NCBI GenBank assembly: GCA_027943745.1
Contig: AP025763.1
Coordinates: 2,294,001-2,358,000 of the forward strand
DNA from: Neptuniibacter victor
GTDB taxonomy: Bacteria; Pseudomonadota; Gammaproteobacteria; Pseudomonadales; Balneatricaceae
Direction: 5' to 3'
Length of the DNA: 64,000 bases
Below the pieces are notes generated by a model. It was given only the letters and a program-made list of their open reading frames with translations. It was not told where the DNA came from and did no database searches. Both the position numbers and the translations under genes were made by a program. This document shows, piece after piece, positions 37,248-46,361 of the stretch. Each line of letters begins with the position of its first letter. The first letter of the stretch is position 1.

Positions 37248-38275
37248 ACAGTTGTATATAGATAACAACCATCACTACTTAAGCTACGAACGAGTTTTCC
37301 TTGATGTAATAGGTAGTGTACATGCGCTAGACATTCGCCCGATGCGAGTAGTAAATCAAACAGCGTGAGCTCTCGATCATACATAACCTTAACGAGCTGC
37401 ATAATGGTCTTAGGTTCATGACAAGCGGGAATCAATTTTCTCAGATCAACCTGATGGCCCTCGATTAACTGATCTAAACGTTTTCGTAATCCCCAGAAAG
37501 GGAAATTGTGAGCAGGAAGCACTAACGTTTCAGCAGGTAAACTCTGTAGCCGTTCGAGAGAAGTTAACCAGCTTAGCAGTGGATTCCCATCAGGATCATG
37601 GGGACCGACACTGACATTAGAGCTTATTCTAGGCAGTACTTGGTCTCCGGATATCATCAAACCCAAAGCCTCACAATATAGCGAGGCATGAGCAACGGAA
37701 TGCCCCTCAGACACAATAACCTGCCACTGATGCTCACCAATGGTAATTAATTGAGTATCTTCTAAAGGGTTGATCTTTTCTGGCAATGGACTAAAAAGCC
37801 CGACAAAATTTGCGCTTAGCTCAATCAGTTTATTCGACTCTTTCTCACTCATACCTAAGCGGTGATAAAATGCCTTCCGTTCTGCTTTAACATCCCCACT
37901 AAATTGCGCCTGCTCCTGTAAAAATCCACTCACCCAATCGTACTCTTTTTGGGTCATATACAGAGGTGCGCTGAAATGTTCACACAACCAACCAGATGCA
38001 CCGATATGATCGACATGAGCATGAGTGACGATTACTTTATTAACGCTTTTTCCCTCTAAGTATTTTTCGAATACTCGCTCCCACACTTCAACCGTTTTTG
38101 GGATAAATAAGCCACAATCGACGACAACCCATCCATCTCCATCTTCAAGCAGGTATAAGTTGATATGATCAAGCGCAAAAGGAAGTGGCATTCTTAGCCA
38201 TAGAATACCTGGCGCGATTTGCTGGACATCCCCTGCAGAAGGAATATCAAAATCGGCGGCGACAACAGCATTCAT
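37244..38275 (-). CDS. MBL-fold metallo-hydrolase
   Basis: A 343-residue metallo-beta-lactamase-fold enzyme with the metal motif VTHAHVDHIGASGWL (about residue 83), a second histidine region VSEGHSVAHASLYCE and GLMISGDQVLPRI, and a C-terminal winged-helix-like extension seen in LACTB2-type proteins. The family includes thioesterases and nucleases; in this fatty-acid cluster a thioesterase-like function is possible but is inference. The gene ends four bases inside the convergent AraC-type gene. Confidence 0.85.
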   Translation of the reverse strand: MNAVVAADFDIPSAGDVQQIAPGILWLRMPLPFALDHINLYLLEDGDGWVVVDCGLFIPKTVEVWERVFEKYLEGKSVNKVIVTHAHVDHIGASGWLCEHFSAPLYMTQKEYDWVSGFLQEQAQFSGDVKAERKAFYHRLGMSEKESNKLIELSANFVGLFSPLPEKINPLEDTQLITIGEHQWQVIVSEGHSVAHASLYCEALGLMISGDQVLPRISSNVSVGPHDPDGNPLLSWLTSLERLQSLPAETLVLPAHNFPFWGLRKRLDQLIEGHQVDLRKLIPACHEPKTIMQLVKVMYDRELTLFDLLLASGECLAHVHYLLHQGKLVRSLSSDGCYLYTTV

Positions 38276-38450
38276 GGAAAAACACCTACGTTTAATATTT
38301 AGAATTGGAGAGAAAGCGTATCGTATCTACGAATCATTTTGAGCTCACCAGTGTGAAGAGTATTAAATACCGTCACAACCACCAGAGCAGTCAATATTTT
38401 AACTTAATCGGTCAAAATCAGGACTAAAAACGCCGGCCCAATTATAAAAC

Positions 38451-38484
38451 TAAAAAGCCGATGACTTAGCGCATCGGCTTTTAT
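38451..38484 (-). terminator. Bidirectional terminator between acyl-CoA ligase and MBL genes
   Basis: A near-symmetrical hairpin, AAAAAGCCGATG-ACTTAGCG-CATCGGCTTTT, with A-run and T-run on either side, lies 28 bp after the acyl-CoA ligase stop. It ends that transcript before the MBL gene, which is on the same strand. Confidence 0.88.
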
Positions 38485-38511
38485 ATTGACGTTATAAGGA
38501 AGCGATCAACG

Positions 38512-40149
38512 CTAGTAGAGCTCTCGGATCAATTTTTTATTCACTTTACCAACACTCGTTTTCGGAATTTCCGTCACGATATTAATATCTTGTGGTATCG
38601 CCCACTTATTAATACGGCCGCTATCCACAAACGTCTGTAAGTGTTTCTTGATCGACTCAGGACTCACCTCGGCAGAAGGCGCTGAAACCACCATAGCAAG
38701 AGGACGCTCATCCCATTTCTCATCGGGCACGCCAATCACAGCCACCTCACTAACACCTTCATGCTGACTAATTAAGCTCTCTAATTCCAATGAAGAGATC
38801 CACTCACCACCGGTTTTGATAACATCCTTAATTCGATCTTTAATCTGCAAAATACCCGCGCTATCAATAGAACCAACATCACCGGTATGCAACCAACCAT
38901 CCGTCCATAGCTCTTCACCTTTCTCGGGCTCTCTACTGTAACCTTGCGTCAACCAAGGGGCTCGCACGACAACTTCACCCATCGCTTCACCATCATGCGC
39001 AACATCATTACCTTCAGGGTCGACAATACGCAGGTCCACCATACTCGAAGGAATGCCGGTCTTAATACGCATTGGCATCTGATCTGAAAGATCTAAATCT
39101 CGGACCTCTTTATGTAGATAGGTCGCCGTCAACAATGGGCAGGTTTCAGACATGCCATAGGCGGTATGAAATAGAATGCCCCGTTCTGCCATCTCTTGTG
39201 CTAACCCAAGGGTAGGCGCACTACCACCCGTTAGCATTTTCCAGCCACTCAAGTCAGTTTTCTTAGCTTCATCGCAGGCAAGAATCATCTGTAGTACGGC
39301 GGGCACACCATGAGAGAAAGTAACCTTCTCTTTCTCAAAAAGTTTCACTAACTTATTCGGCTCATACCTACCTGGATAGACCTGCTTAACACCCAACATA
39401 GTGGCGATATAAGGTACACCCCATGCATGAACATGGAACATTGGTGTCATCGGCATATATACGTCATCCGAACGAAGAAGCGGTAAACCTTCGTACGCAC
39501 CGAGAGTACCAGCCATAGCTAACGTATGAAGTACCAACTGACGGTGACTAAAAAACACACCTTTAGGATTGCCTGTCGTGCCCGTTGTATAAAAGGTAGT
39601 GGCAACTGAATTTTCATCAAAATCAGGGAAGTCATACTGACTATCAGCTGCGGATAAAAGGTTTTCATACTCACCCAGTGCGTTCAGGGTTGTGTCTTGC
39701 GCATTACCATCATCACACAACTGGATATAACCACGTACGCTCGGTATTTTATCAGCCAGAGATTCGGCAATAGCAAGAAAGTCATCGTGAACCAACACGA
39801 AATCATCCTCAGCGTGATTCATGGTATAAGAGATCTGATCTGGGCTAAGGCGAATATTCACATGATGCAAAACGGCCCCTATCATAGGTACCGCAAAGTA
39901 AGCTTCTAAGTAACGGTGACTATCCCAATCCATTACTGCAACCGTATCTCCAGCCTCAACACCAATATTTGTTAAAACATTCGCTAAGCGGCAAACTCGC
40001 TTATAAAACTCTTGGTAATCGTATCTTACTGAATCTCCATAAACGATTTCACGACCCGGCTCATAGCGCTTACCTGACAACAGCAAGCTTTTGATTAATA
40101 AAGGGTATTGATAAGCATTAGAAGCCGGTTCAATTATTTTTGTTTTCAT
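38512..40149 (-). CDS. Acyl-CoA ligase (AMP-forming, medium/long-chain, AlkK-like)
   Basis: A 545-residue ANL-superfamily enzyme with the P-loop [20 protein letters not shown] (about residue 190), the adenine motif [10 protein letters not shown], the hinge [13 protein letters not shown] and the catalytic lysine region [19 protein letters not shown]. It activates fatty acids to acyl-CoA via acyl-AMP, feeding the beta-oxidation genes upstream. The length and the DGWLHTGD style fit the AlkK/medium-chain group. The chain-length range cannot be told from sequence alone. It has its own terminator. Confidence 0.92.
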   Translation of the reverse strand: MKTKIIEPASNAYQYPLLIKSLLLSGKRYEPGREIVYGDSVRYDYQEFYKRVCRLANVLTNIGVEAGDTVAVMDWDSHRYLEAYFAVPMIGAVLHHVNIRLSPDQISYTMNHAEDDFVLVHDDFLAIAESLADKIPSVRGYIQLCDDGNAQDTTLNALGEYENLLSAADSQYDFPDFDENSVATTFYTTGTTGNPKGVFFSHRQLVLHTLAMAGTLGAYEGLPLLRSDDVYMPMTPMFHVHAWGVPYIATMLGVKQVYPGRYEPNKLVKLFEKEKVTFSHGVPAVLQMILACDEAKKTDLSGWKMLTGGSAPTLGLAQEMAERGILFHTAYGMSETCPLLTATYLHKEVRDLDLSDQMPMRIKTGIPSSMVDLRIVDPEGNDVAHDGEAMGEVVVRAPWLTQGYSREPEKGEELWTDGWLHTGDVGSIDSAGILQIKDRIKDVIKTGGEWISSLELESLISQHEGVSEVAVIGVPDEKWDERPLAMVVSAPSAEVSPESIKKHLQTFVDSGRINKWAIPQDINIVTEIPKTSVGKVNKKLIRELY

Positions 40150-40574
40150 TATCGATTACCTTAATTCCTTGACTAAAACGTAGCCATTTTATATCCATCA
40201 AATGCAGTAAAAAGTGTTATTAGCATCACGGTACACCTAAATACTGGGCACCGATAGAACGCGATTCCATTATCAACACTTACAATCTGTAGCCTTTTAT
40301 TTTCGCGATTTTTTAACCCTAACAGCTATTACAGATAGAGCCATTAAATTAACTATTTCGGACAGTCTAATAGGTAGCCTTTTCGTAAAATACGACAATA
40401 AGGCACCTAGATTTTACAAAACAGTCCTAAAACAGCGTATTAAGAGATTAAACCGAGCAAGAACAATAAGCAAAAGCGGACAAAAAAAGAAAGATAGGCA
40501 CCTTTTATCTAATAAAAAATGCAGAGCCGTTTACGCACCACAAATCGATGAATATGATGCGTTTTGGCTAAATA
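40150..40574. promoter_or_regulatory. Promoter region of the acyl-CoA ligase gene, otherwise empty
   Basis: No gene is visible in these 425 AT-rich bases. Two CGGACA hexamers occur (40359-40364 in TATTTCGGACAGTC and 40477-40482). The first shares TCGGACA plus a downstream TT(A/T)CG(C/T)AAA with the thiolase/regulator gap, consistent with a shared AraC-type operator. No hairpin terminator was recognised after the monooxygenase-fold gene. Confidence 0.35.
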
Positions 40575-40925
40575 TTAGGGCTGATCATGTTTAGCAAGAC
40601 TATCTTCTGGCGCCTCCTCTCGATCACTCATCCCATAATCTCGGCAAACATTCGCCACACGTAGGCGATAATTACTAAAAACCCCATCTCTACCTTTTGT
40701 TTGAGCAAAGCGATGAGATTCTAGATTTCGCCAAGCTTCTATTGCCTTTTCATCACGCCAGAAAGAGAGCGAAAGCACCTTACCCTCCTCCGTTAAACTC
40801 GCAAATCGTTCTATAGAAATAAAACCATCGATCTCTTGCAGAAGCGGTTTAAGGTTTGCAGCAATATCTAAATACTCTTCGGTTCTGCCTTGCGCTGGAT
40901 ACACTTCAAAAATAACCGCAATCAC
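40575..40925 (-). CDS. Antibiotic biosynthesis monooxygenase (ABM) domain protein
   Basis: A protein of about 116 residues with the dimeric alpha-beta barrel ABM fold: IAVIFEVYPAQGRTEEYLDI, GFISIERFASLTEEGKVLSL, SFWRDEKAIEAWRNLESHR. Family members are small oxygenases or unknown stress proteins. I use the GTG start at 40925 because a GAGGTGG Shine-Dalgarno string stands 5 bp before it; the upstream GTG at 40934 is part of that string. It has no obvious operon partner. Confidence 0.82.
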   Translation of the reverse strand: MIAVIFEVYPAQGRTEEYLDIAANLKPLLQEIDGFISIERFASLTEEGKVLSLSFWRDEKAIEAWRNLESHRFAQTKGRDGVFSNYRLRVANVCRDYGMSDREEAPEDSLAKHDQP

Positions 40926-41259
40926 ATTAACCACCTCTAAATCTAAAATTAAGCGTTAAAAAACCAAGAACAGATCATCAACCTAAGGAGCTAAGGATAA
41001 AACCTCATCGATATCTGTAGCTTCATGGCTCTTCGATCTATTCAACAATCGCATCGAACTCAAACAGAGCCGCACCAGTTTCAGTAAAAAGTAACCGTCG
41101 TGACCACTAGTGTAAGGGATAAATACTTCTACCCATCTAAGCTCTCTAGATAAGATAAGATAACCCTACTCCCTATCTCTACTTCCTACGCTCTAAACAT
41201 GCCATGATATTACACATAACACTAAAGCCAGCGTTCTAACCATAGTATGAGGAACCACC
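40926..41259. other. Intergenic region before selO; nothing but a likely promoter
   Basis: The 334-bp stretch between the divergent ABM and SelO genes has no coding potential I can support. It contains a short GATAA-rich tract (TAGATAAGATAAGATAA, about 41148-41164) and the selO ribosome site GAGGAACC at 41250-41257. Promoter boxes cannot be assigned reliably. Confidence 0.35.
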
Positions 41260-42978
41260 ATGATTGATCGACCAACAAACGAAACAGAGACGACCGTCAC
41301 AAGCCTAGACGATCTCGCAAAGTTGGCGAACTACTCCCTCATAGATACGCTTACTCCAGATCCAGATTCAACTGATAACGGGGCAGACTACACACCAAGG
41401 CAAGTTTTTTCAGGCCACTACGTTCCGGTTAATCCAACTCCTATCAGTGATCCTGAATACGTAACACATAGTAGTACGTTTTTTCATCAACTCGGTTTTG
41501 CCGACAGCATGGCACAATCAAACGGCTTTATGCGGATGTTCTCCGGTGACACCTCCCAAGTGCCTACACCAATGCGTAACATGGGCTGGGCCACAGGGTA
41601 CGCACTCTCCATCTATGGCAATGAATACTACCAACAGTGCCCTTTTGGTACAGGCAACGGCTATGGTGATGGCCGAGCGGTTTCAGTACTAGAAGCCGTT
41701 ATACAAAATAAACGCTGGGAGATGCAGCTAAAAGGCGGCGGTCGTACCCCCTATTGCCGTGGCGCAGATGGGCGTGCTGTTTTACGCTCAAGCGTCCGAG
41801 AATTTTTAGCACAAGAGCATATGCATGCGCTGGGCATCCCTACTTCAAGATCCTTAAGTTTATACGTTTCCAAAACAGAAAAGGTTAGGCGCCCATGGTA
41901 TTCAGAGGGTTCACACTCCCAAGACCCTGACATCATGGTATATGACCCGGTCGCTATCTCTACAAGAGTCGCACCGTCTTTTATTCGTGTGGGTCAGTTA
42001 GAACTCTTTGGTCGCCGTGCCCGTAAGCAAGAACACCCAAAAGCGTTGCAAGAACTTGAGATGATCGTACTGCACTTGATCGATCGCGAATATGCAGACG
42101 TGATCGATAGATCACTTCCTCTCTCAGAAAGGATACTACTGCTTGCAACAGAGTTTCGTGATCGCCTCACATCCCTAGTCGCCAACTGGATTCGCGTCGG
42201 CTACTGTCAAGGCAATTTCAATAGCGATAACTGTGCAGCCGGTGGATTCACAATCGACTATGGTCCTTTCGGTTTTTGTGGCCGTTTCGACCCACAGTTT
42301 CAACCTTGGACTGGTGGTGGACAGCACTTCTCATTCCTCCACCAACCCGATGCCGCAGAACGTAACTTCCATATGTTCTGTGTCGCCTTAGCGCCATTAT
42401 TCCAAACAGATCCAGAGGCGATAGAACAGCTAAGTGAAATCAGGAACGGCTTTGCTGAAGAGATGACAAACAAAATGGAAGCGATGTGGAGCGCCAAACT
42501 AGGACTCAGCACGTTTGATCCGAAACTTGTTAAAGCGCTACTGACTCTGATGACACAGTCTCAGGTTGATTACACCCTCTTCTTCCGAGAGCTGTCAGGC
42601 CTACCAAGCAGTATCGAGCCTCTAACCAAATGCTTCTATCAGGCTCCCTCTAACGAGCTTATGAAACGATGGGAAGACTGGGTTAGCCAATGGAACAGCG
42701 CTATCGATAGCGCCAATACTGCTCTCTCACGCTCTCAAGAGAACTGCATGCAACAGATGAAACAGGTCAATCCAAAATACACTCTGCAAGAGTGGTTTGT
42801 GCAACCTGCCTATCAGCAAGCCGCTGAAGGTAGCTACGAACTTATTCGAGAGCTTCAGGAAGTAATGACTCAGCCATACGCTGAACAGTCAAAAGAAGTG
42901 GAAGAAAAGTACTACAGACTGCGACCTTCAGAACTGAATAATTTGGGTGGTTTGTCGCACTATAGCTGTTCATCTTGA
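41260..42978 (+). CDS. selO: Protein adenylyltransferase SelO (YdiU/UPF0061)
   Basis: A 572-residue pseudokinase-fold AMPylase. Conserved elements: [20 protein letters not shown], the glycine-rich [20 protein letters not shown] (about residues 157-176), [20 protein letters not shown], the metal-binding region [20 protein letters not shown] (about 322-341). SelO transfers AMP from ATP onto Ser/Thr/Tyr of target proteins, with a role in redox homeostasis. The C-terminus ends YSCSS, where cysteine stands at the place of selenocysteine in animal SelO. It is about 90 residues longer than E. coli YdiU. Monocistronic. Confidence 0.92.
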   Translation: MIDRPTNETETTVTSLDDLAKLANYSLIDTLTPDPDSTDNGADYTPRQVFSGHYVPVNPTPISDPEYVTHSSTFFHQLGFADSMAQSNGFMRMFSGDTSQVPTPMRNMGWATGYALSIYGNEYYQQCPFGTGNGYGDGRAVSVLEAVIQNKRWEMQLKGGGRTPYCRGADGRAVLRSSVREFLAQEHMHALGIPTSRSLSLYVSKTEKVRRPWYSEGSHSQDPDIMVYDPVAISTRVAPSFIRVGQLELFGRRARKQEHPKALQELEMIVLHLIDREYADVIDRSLPLSERILLLATEFRDRLTSLVANWIRVGYCQGNFNSDNCAAGGFTIDYGPFGFCGRFDPQFQPWTGGGQHFSFLHQPDAAERNFHMFCVALAPLFQTDPEAIEQLSEIRNGFAEEMTNKMEAMWSAKLGLSTFDPKLVKALLTLMTQSQVDYTLFFRELSGLPSSIEPLTKCFYQAPSNELMKRWEDWVSQWNSAIDSANTALSRSQENCMQQMKQVNPKYTLQEWFVQPAYQQAAEGSYELIRELQEVMTQPYAEQSKEVEEKYYRLRPSELNNLGGLSHYSCSS

Positions 42979-43017
42979 TGACTTTCTAAGTAAACACAGA
43001 AACTCTCGTCTTTAAAA

Positions 43018-43065
43018 CAATCAGTCCCCATTTGGGTATCTTCGTACCCATATTGGGACTGATTG
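43018..43065. terminator. Long hairpin between convergent genes (probable bidirectional terminator)
   Basis: Arms at 43018-43038 and 43045-43065 pair at 19 of 21 positions around a TCTTCG loop (stem begins CAATCAGTCCCC). On the plus strand it is not followed by a clear T-run; on the minus strand TTTTAAAG follows. It lies between selO and the convergent unknown gene, so it probably terminates both, though the long stem is unusual for a plain terminator. Confidence 0.6.
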
Positions 43066-43160
43066 ATATTAGTTAACATTTCTCAAATACATAAATACCG
43101 AGCCTAAATAAGCGATGCAATCACCTACGCAAATAAACGGAATATGTGCTCAGCATTAAC

Positions 43161-43538
43161 TCAATAAATAGAAATGATAATGGCAGATTTCCAGTTGGCC
43201 GCCGTAATGCTTCGACAGGCAAGACCATTGAATTTAACCTTCTCTCGAGAAAGCTGTCTTTTTGTTTCTTTGAGTACTCTCTTCAACCAGCCTTTAGCCA
43301 ACGTTCGCGCTCCGCCAACAAGGTCAACAAGGTCAACAAGGTCAACAAGGTCAACAAGGTCAACAACTAATGCCTTCATATCTTCATTACACTGAGTCAA
43401 AGCGGCTAAAGCCTCTTCCACAACTAAAACCGTCGCATCATTAAAACTGCTTTTATAATTTCTGATCTGCGAATCATAGCCATAGATAATTTCGATAATT
43501 GCCAAAAGATCATCCCTTTCTTCATACGGCAATGCCAT
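43161..43538 (-). CDS. Hypothetical protein with VDL tripeptide repeat
   Basis: No family recognised. The 125-residue protein has a helical N-terminal half (LLAIIEIIYGYDSQIRNYKS, VEEALAALTQCNEDM), then a run of VDL repeats encoded by a 9-bp tandem repeat (43316-43365), and a basic C-terminus (KGWLKRVLKETKRQLSREK). Its ATG overlaps the upstream gene's stop by one base (TAATG), which argues that it is translated. The repeat may have expanded within an originally shorter protein. It is at the edge of the accessory region. Confidence 0.5.
   Translation of the reverse strand: MALPYEERDDLLAIIEIIYGYDSQIRNYKSSFNDATVLVVEEALAALTQCNEDMKALVVDLVDLVDLVDLVDLVGGARTLAKGWLKRVLKETKRQLSREKVKFNGLACRSITAANWKSAIIISIY
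43316..43365. repeat. 9-bp tandem repeat AGGTCAACA, about 5.5 copies
   Basis: Five perfect copies of AGGTCAACA occupy 43321-43365, preceded by a partial copy (CAACA, 43316-43320). On the minus strand they encode Val-Asp-Leu repeats in the hypothetical gene. Because the unit is a multiple of three, copy-number change would lengthen or shorten the protein without a frameshift. Confidence 0.95.
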
Positions 43539-44116
43539 TATTTTAGTGCTCCATTAATAACTATTTTTTTAACTTCGCTTTCATCCATATTCTTCGTAAA
43601 TACAAGCATCACCTGATCCTTAATCTCAGATGAGGTGAAAACGATCATCGACTTTTTGGAACCTACAGCCCAATAACCAAGTCCCTGTTTCGTTATGAAA
43701 GTTCGTACCTCGGAGGGGACAATTTCACTATCAATGATATGCTGTCTCGACTTTGCTAATTCCGCAATATACGCAACAGGTTCCAGCCCTTTATCCTGTA
43801 ATCCTAATAAGTATTTAGGCCACGTCCGCATATCAACACCCGAATACCCCATACTTACATCTGTAATTGTTTCCATAGACAGGTTTGAACCATTACTAAA
43901 GATAATGACTAAGCCATCAAATAAGGCAACTTTTGCATCAGCTAGTTCATCTACAGGGATACTCATTGAACCCACCGCACCGGATTTAAAGCTGGTAACA
44001 GGCCCATAATCGACTTTAATAATTGGGTATTCTTTAGCACCGGCCAGTGCAAAATTTGAAGTAAAAAAGGGGGTACTCAATAGCGTATAAAATAAAATCC
44101 ATTTTAATTTAAACAT
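43538..44116 (-). CDS. Hypothetical secreted protein
   Basis: A 192-residue protein with a clear signal peptide (KWILFYTLLSTPFFTSNFAL, cleavage near LAGAKE), then a mixed alpha/beta domain (IIFSNGSNLSMETITDVSMG, YWAVGSKKSMIVFTSSEIKD). I do not recognise the family. The mature protein should be periplasmic or lipid-free extracellular, as no lipobox cysteine is present. It is coupled to the downstream VDL-repeat gene by a TAATG overlap, so the two likely act together. Confidence 0.6.
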   Translation of the reverse strand: MFKLKWILFYTLLSTPFFTSNFALAGAKEYPIIKVDYGPVTSFKSGAVGSMSIPVDELADAKVALFDGLVIIFSNGSNLSMETITDVSMGYSGVDMRTWPKYLLGLQDKGLEPVAYIAELAKSRQHIIDSEIVPSEVRTFITKQGLGYWAVGSKKSMIVFTSSEIKDQVMLVFTKNMDESEVKKIVINGALK

Positions 44117-44223
44117 GTCCGTCCTAATAAGTTTTTATAGAAGGTTATTCACTTGATTGTAAGGCTTTTAAAAAATATGAAAGCCCTAATTATATTAAAA
44201 AAGTTCCTTCATATTTCCTCCTG

Positions 44224-44799
44224 CTATCCTTGCAGTAAATCAATTCTAGGTTGCTGCATTACTTTTGATAGGAAGTTCTGCCCCTCAGCGATACGCTGAG
44301 AAAACTCATCAACAGTATAAATTGATGGATTTATCTGCCGATGTAATTGAGCCTCAAGCGGCTCTAGTTTTTCCATCACTTCACTATAACTTAAATTATC
44401 ACCAATCAGCATCAGATCAATGTCACTGGCAACATGCTCTTCTCCCTTCGCAACAGAACCATAAATGAATGCTTGGTCGACACTCTGTAGTAATTCAGCA
44501 ATTCCCGACTGCAGAACACCTTTGATGCCAAATGTTTTAAGTACAATTTGCTTGAGTTCGTCATAGATCGGGCAATCGTGGTTAGCCTGATAATGATTTT
44601 GATTGCCCTGCTTGCTGATCGTAAGTATTCCAGCATCTGACAACTTAGCCAACTCACGCGTAATAGCGCCTTTGCCCATCGCTGCTGTGCGGGCAATTTC
44701 ATTCAGATAAAAGCTTTTATCTGGATTACCATAAAGCAACCCTAATAGATTTTGCTGTGCTTTAGTAAAAAGCGCATTACCGATATTCGAAGCTAACAT
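44224..44799 (-). CDS. Winged-helix / nucleotidyltransferase-fold protein
   Basis: A protein of about 191 residues with an N-terminal MarR/ArsR-like winged helix (LLGLLYGNPDKSFYLNEIAR, KGAITRELAKLSDAGILTIS) and a minimal nucleotidyltransferase domain carrying GSVAKG(x)nSDIDLML (GS and the DxD pair). Such proteins occur as single-chain regulators or as MNT-type parts of toxin-antitoxin systems. No HEPN partner is adjacent. The ATG at 44799 has a GGTGG before it and is preferred over 44811. It is at the left border of the defence genes. Confidence 0.75.
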   Translation of the reverse strand: MLASNIGNALFTKAQQNLLGLLYGNPDKSFYLNEIARTAAMGKGAITRELAKLSDAGILTISKQGNQNHYQANHDCPIYDELKQIVLKTFGIKGVLQSGIAELLQSVDQAFIYGSVAKGEEHVASDIDLMLIGDNLSYSEVMEKLEPLEAQLHRQINPSIYTVDEFSQRIAEGQNFLSKVMQQPRIDLLQG

Positions 44800-45149
44800 C
44801 ACAACCACCATATTGGGTACTGTCTAGTGTTTGAAATTGTTTTGTGAGAAAATGTGACAGCTGATCATTCCTTTACTAATAGAAAAGGGCTTTGACCCCT
44901 TTAATCCTTGACCCCTTTAATCCAAAAATATCCATAACCTAACACAGTAACCAGGATTACTGCCTTTAACGATCTGGGCTGCCTGCTATGCAACCGAAAC
45001 CTGATAACTACCGTAGTTAAAACATAAGGGTGAAATTAGCCTACATCAAGAAATGAGAGACTTGACCCCGCTCCTTTGAAAAAGGAGCCTGTTCCTCGCC
45101 TATGAAGAAGTACGAAAGGCTATAGAAAAGACCTTTGAACCGAATGACC
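44800..45149. other. Non-coding gap with repeated GGATTAAAGGGGTCAA and relic sequence
   Basis: Read on the minus strand, about 44883-44922 contains the 16-mer GGATTAAAGGGGTCAA twice in tandem; the second copy then pairs with AGCCCTTTTC to make an AAAGGGGT...CCCTTT hairpin. Further right, GACTTGACCCCGCTCC at about 45059-45074 resembles the same family in the other orientation. GTCAAGTC/TTAAAGGGGTCA strings are often seen beside REP-associated (Y1) transposases, so this may be a transposase scar. A short open plus-strand tail (YEEVRKAIEKTFEPND) ends at about 45158. No intact gene was found. Confidence 0.4.
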
Positions 45150-46361
45150 TTAACTAATACAACTTTGGAGTATTTCTCGCATTGCACTATCCCAATTGTT
45201 TTGGGAAGTAGACTTCTTCATATTGCTCAGCTTAAGACTTATAGAATGAGCATTCTCGATATTGTGAGATCGCAACAAAGGATAGATTTTAGCGATCAGT
45301 TCATAGTTAATATCAGACTCAATTAGTAAGTTAATGACCTTTTCTATGGGGAAAGCAGCACAACAGTTAATTAATCTTTCCAGCCTGTCTAACTGTGAAA
45401 TCAGCTCTGAGAATACAGGCGGCGAATCAGCAAACATATCCTGCATCTTGCCCCAGTCATCGTTGAACGCTTTATATTGTTCATCAGTTGCTGGCACTAG
45501 CATTAACCCACCTTGTAAGGCGGATTCATATTTAGCTGCACTGGTCCTAAAATATTTTTTCTTATGCTCAACAACAGAGGCCAACATGGCAGTATCTGTA
45601 ACTATGTCTGGGTGAAATAAAGCAATTCTAACTATATCGTAGAGATGTCGAGAGTTTCTGCTTTCGATTTTTTTCTGGTTAATAAAGGCATGAACCGCTG
45701 TGACTTTCTCAAAGAATGTGCGGTTAATGCTTAATGTCATGACGTTGGTTTCAACATTAGCCTCCTCCGCAACGGACGCAACCATTGGCTTGATCATATG
45801 CCAAGCATTCGGAAGCTGAGCTGCACGGCCACCCGTCTCAACTAATACCCGTGGTTTGATATAAGCATCGGTATCATATTCATCGCAGAGTTGCGGGTAA
45901 TGGATCACCAATGCGTCATCAATATCCTCTGCAATAGAAACATAATACCCCTCCGCCGCTTTATCCAGCTCGGTTTGTAACATGCCAAGCAACTGGTTAT
46001 GAGTGAAATTTTCAGCTGCCGCTTTCAGATGGGGTAAACGCTTCTTCTCACGCTGATTTGGAGACTCTTGATCGGGCTCTGGATGACCTAAAAAAGCCAT
46101 ATTCAAGGCGAGATCTATATCCTCGGACATTCGATCAATGACGCTATAAACCTTACTCAGCGTTGTACCGCCTTTAAAAACAAAAGGGTCATGAATATAA
46201 GGTTTCCGAATTTGACTCCAGACGGGCCCGAATAAGCACCCAAGCACAACAGTGACATGAAAATCCTTTTCTATGATGTATGCGGGAAGACCGAGTTGAT
46301 TGCCTGAGGCAGCAAAAGCCTGTCGCTTTTCTTCATTGTCTAGTCGGTGAAACGCTTCCAT
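45150..46361 (-). CDS. AbiEii-type nucleotidyltransferase toxin
   Basis: A 403-residue protein of the AbiEii/DUF1814 group: YIIEKDFHVTVVLGCLF, FVFKGGTTLSKVYSVIDRMS and SEDIDLAL give the GG(T)xLSK...DIDL nucleotidyltransferase motif (about residues 60-85), followed by a helical C-terminal region. AbiEii proteins inhibit growth, some by modifying tRNA, and abort phage infection when their AbiEi partner is lost. The start lies 29 bp inside the upstream antitoxin gene, typical of coupled AbiEi-AbiEii pairs. Confidence 0.88.
   Translation of the reverse strand: MEAFHRLDNEEKRQAFAASGNQLGLPAYIIEKDFHVTVVLGCLFGPVWSQIRKPYIHDPFVFKGGTTLSKVYSVIDRMSEDIDLALNMAFLGHPEPDQESPNQREKKRLPHLKAAAENFTHNQLLGMLQTELDKAAEGYYVSIAEDIDDALVIHYPQLCDEYDTDAYIKPRVLVETGGRAAQLPNAWHMIKPMVASVAEEANVETNVMTLSINRTFFEKVTAVHAFINQKKIESRNSRHLYDIVRIALFHPDIVTDTAMLASVVEHKKKYFRTSAAKYESALQGGLMLVPATDEQYKAFNDDWGKMQDMFADSPPVFSELISQLDRLERLINCCAAFPIEKVINLLIESDINYELIAKIYPLLRSHNIENAHSISLKLSNMKKSTSQNNWDSAMREILQSCIS

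Noticed and set aside
43146-43395. Plus-strand reading frames over the 9-bp repeat (NKV and STR repeats)
   Set aside because: The repeat unit is open in several frames on both strands; the minus-strand frame has a coupled start with the upstream gene, and the plus frames do not.
44880-44925. A complete terminator after the AbiEii gene
   Set aside because: An AAAGGGG...CCCTTT stem is present, but it lies over 220 bp from the AbiEii stop and is part of a repeated motif, so I report it as repeat/relic sequence instead.
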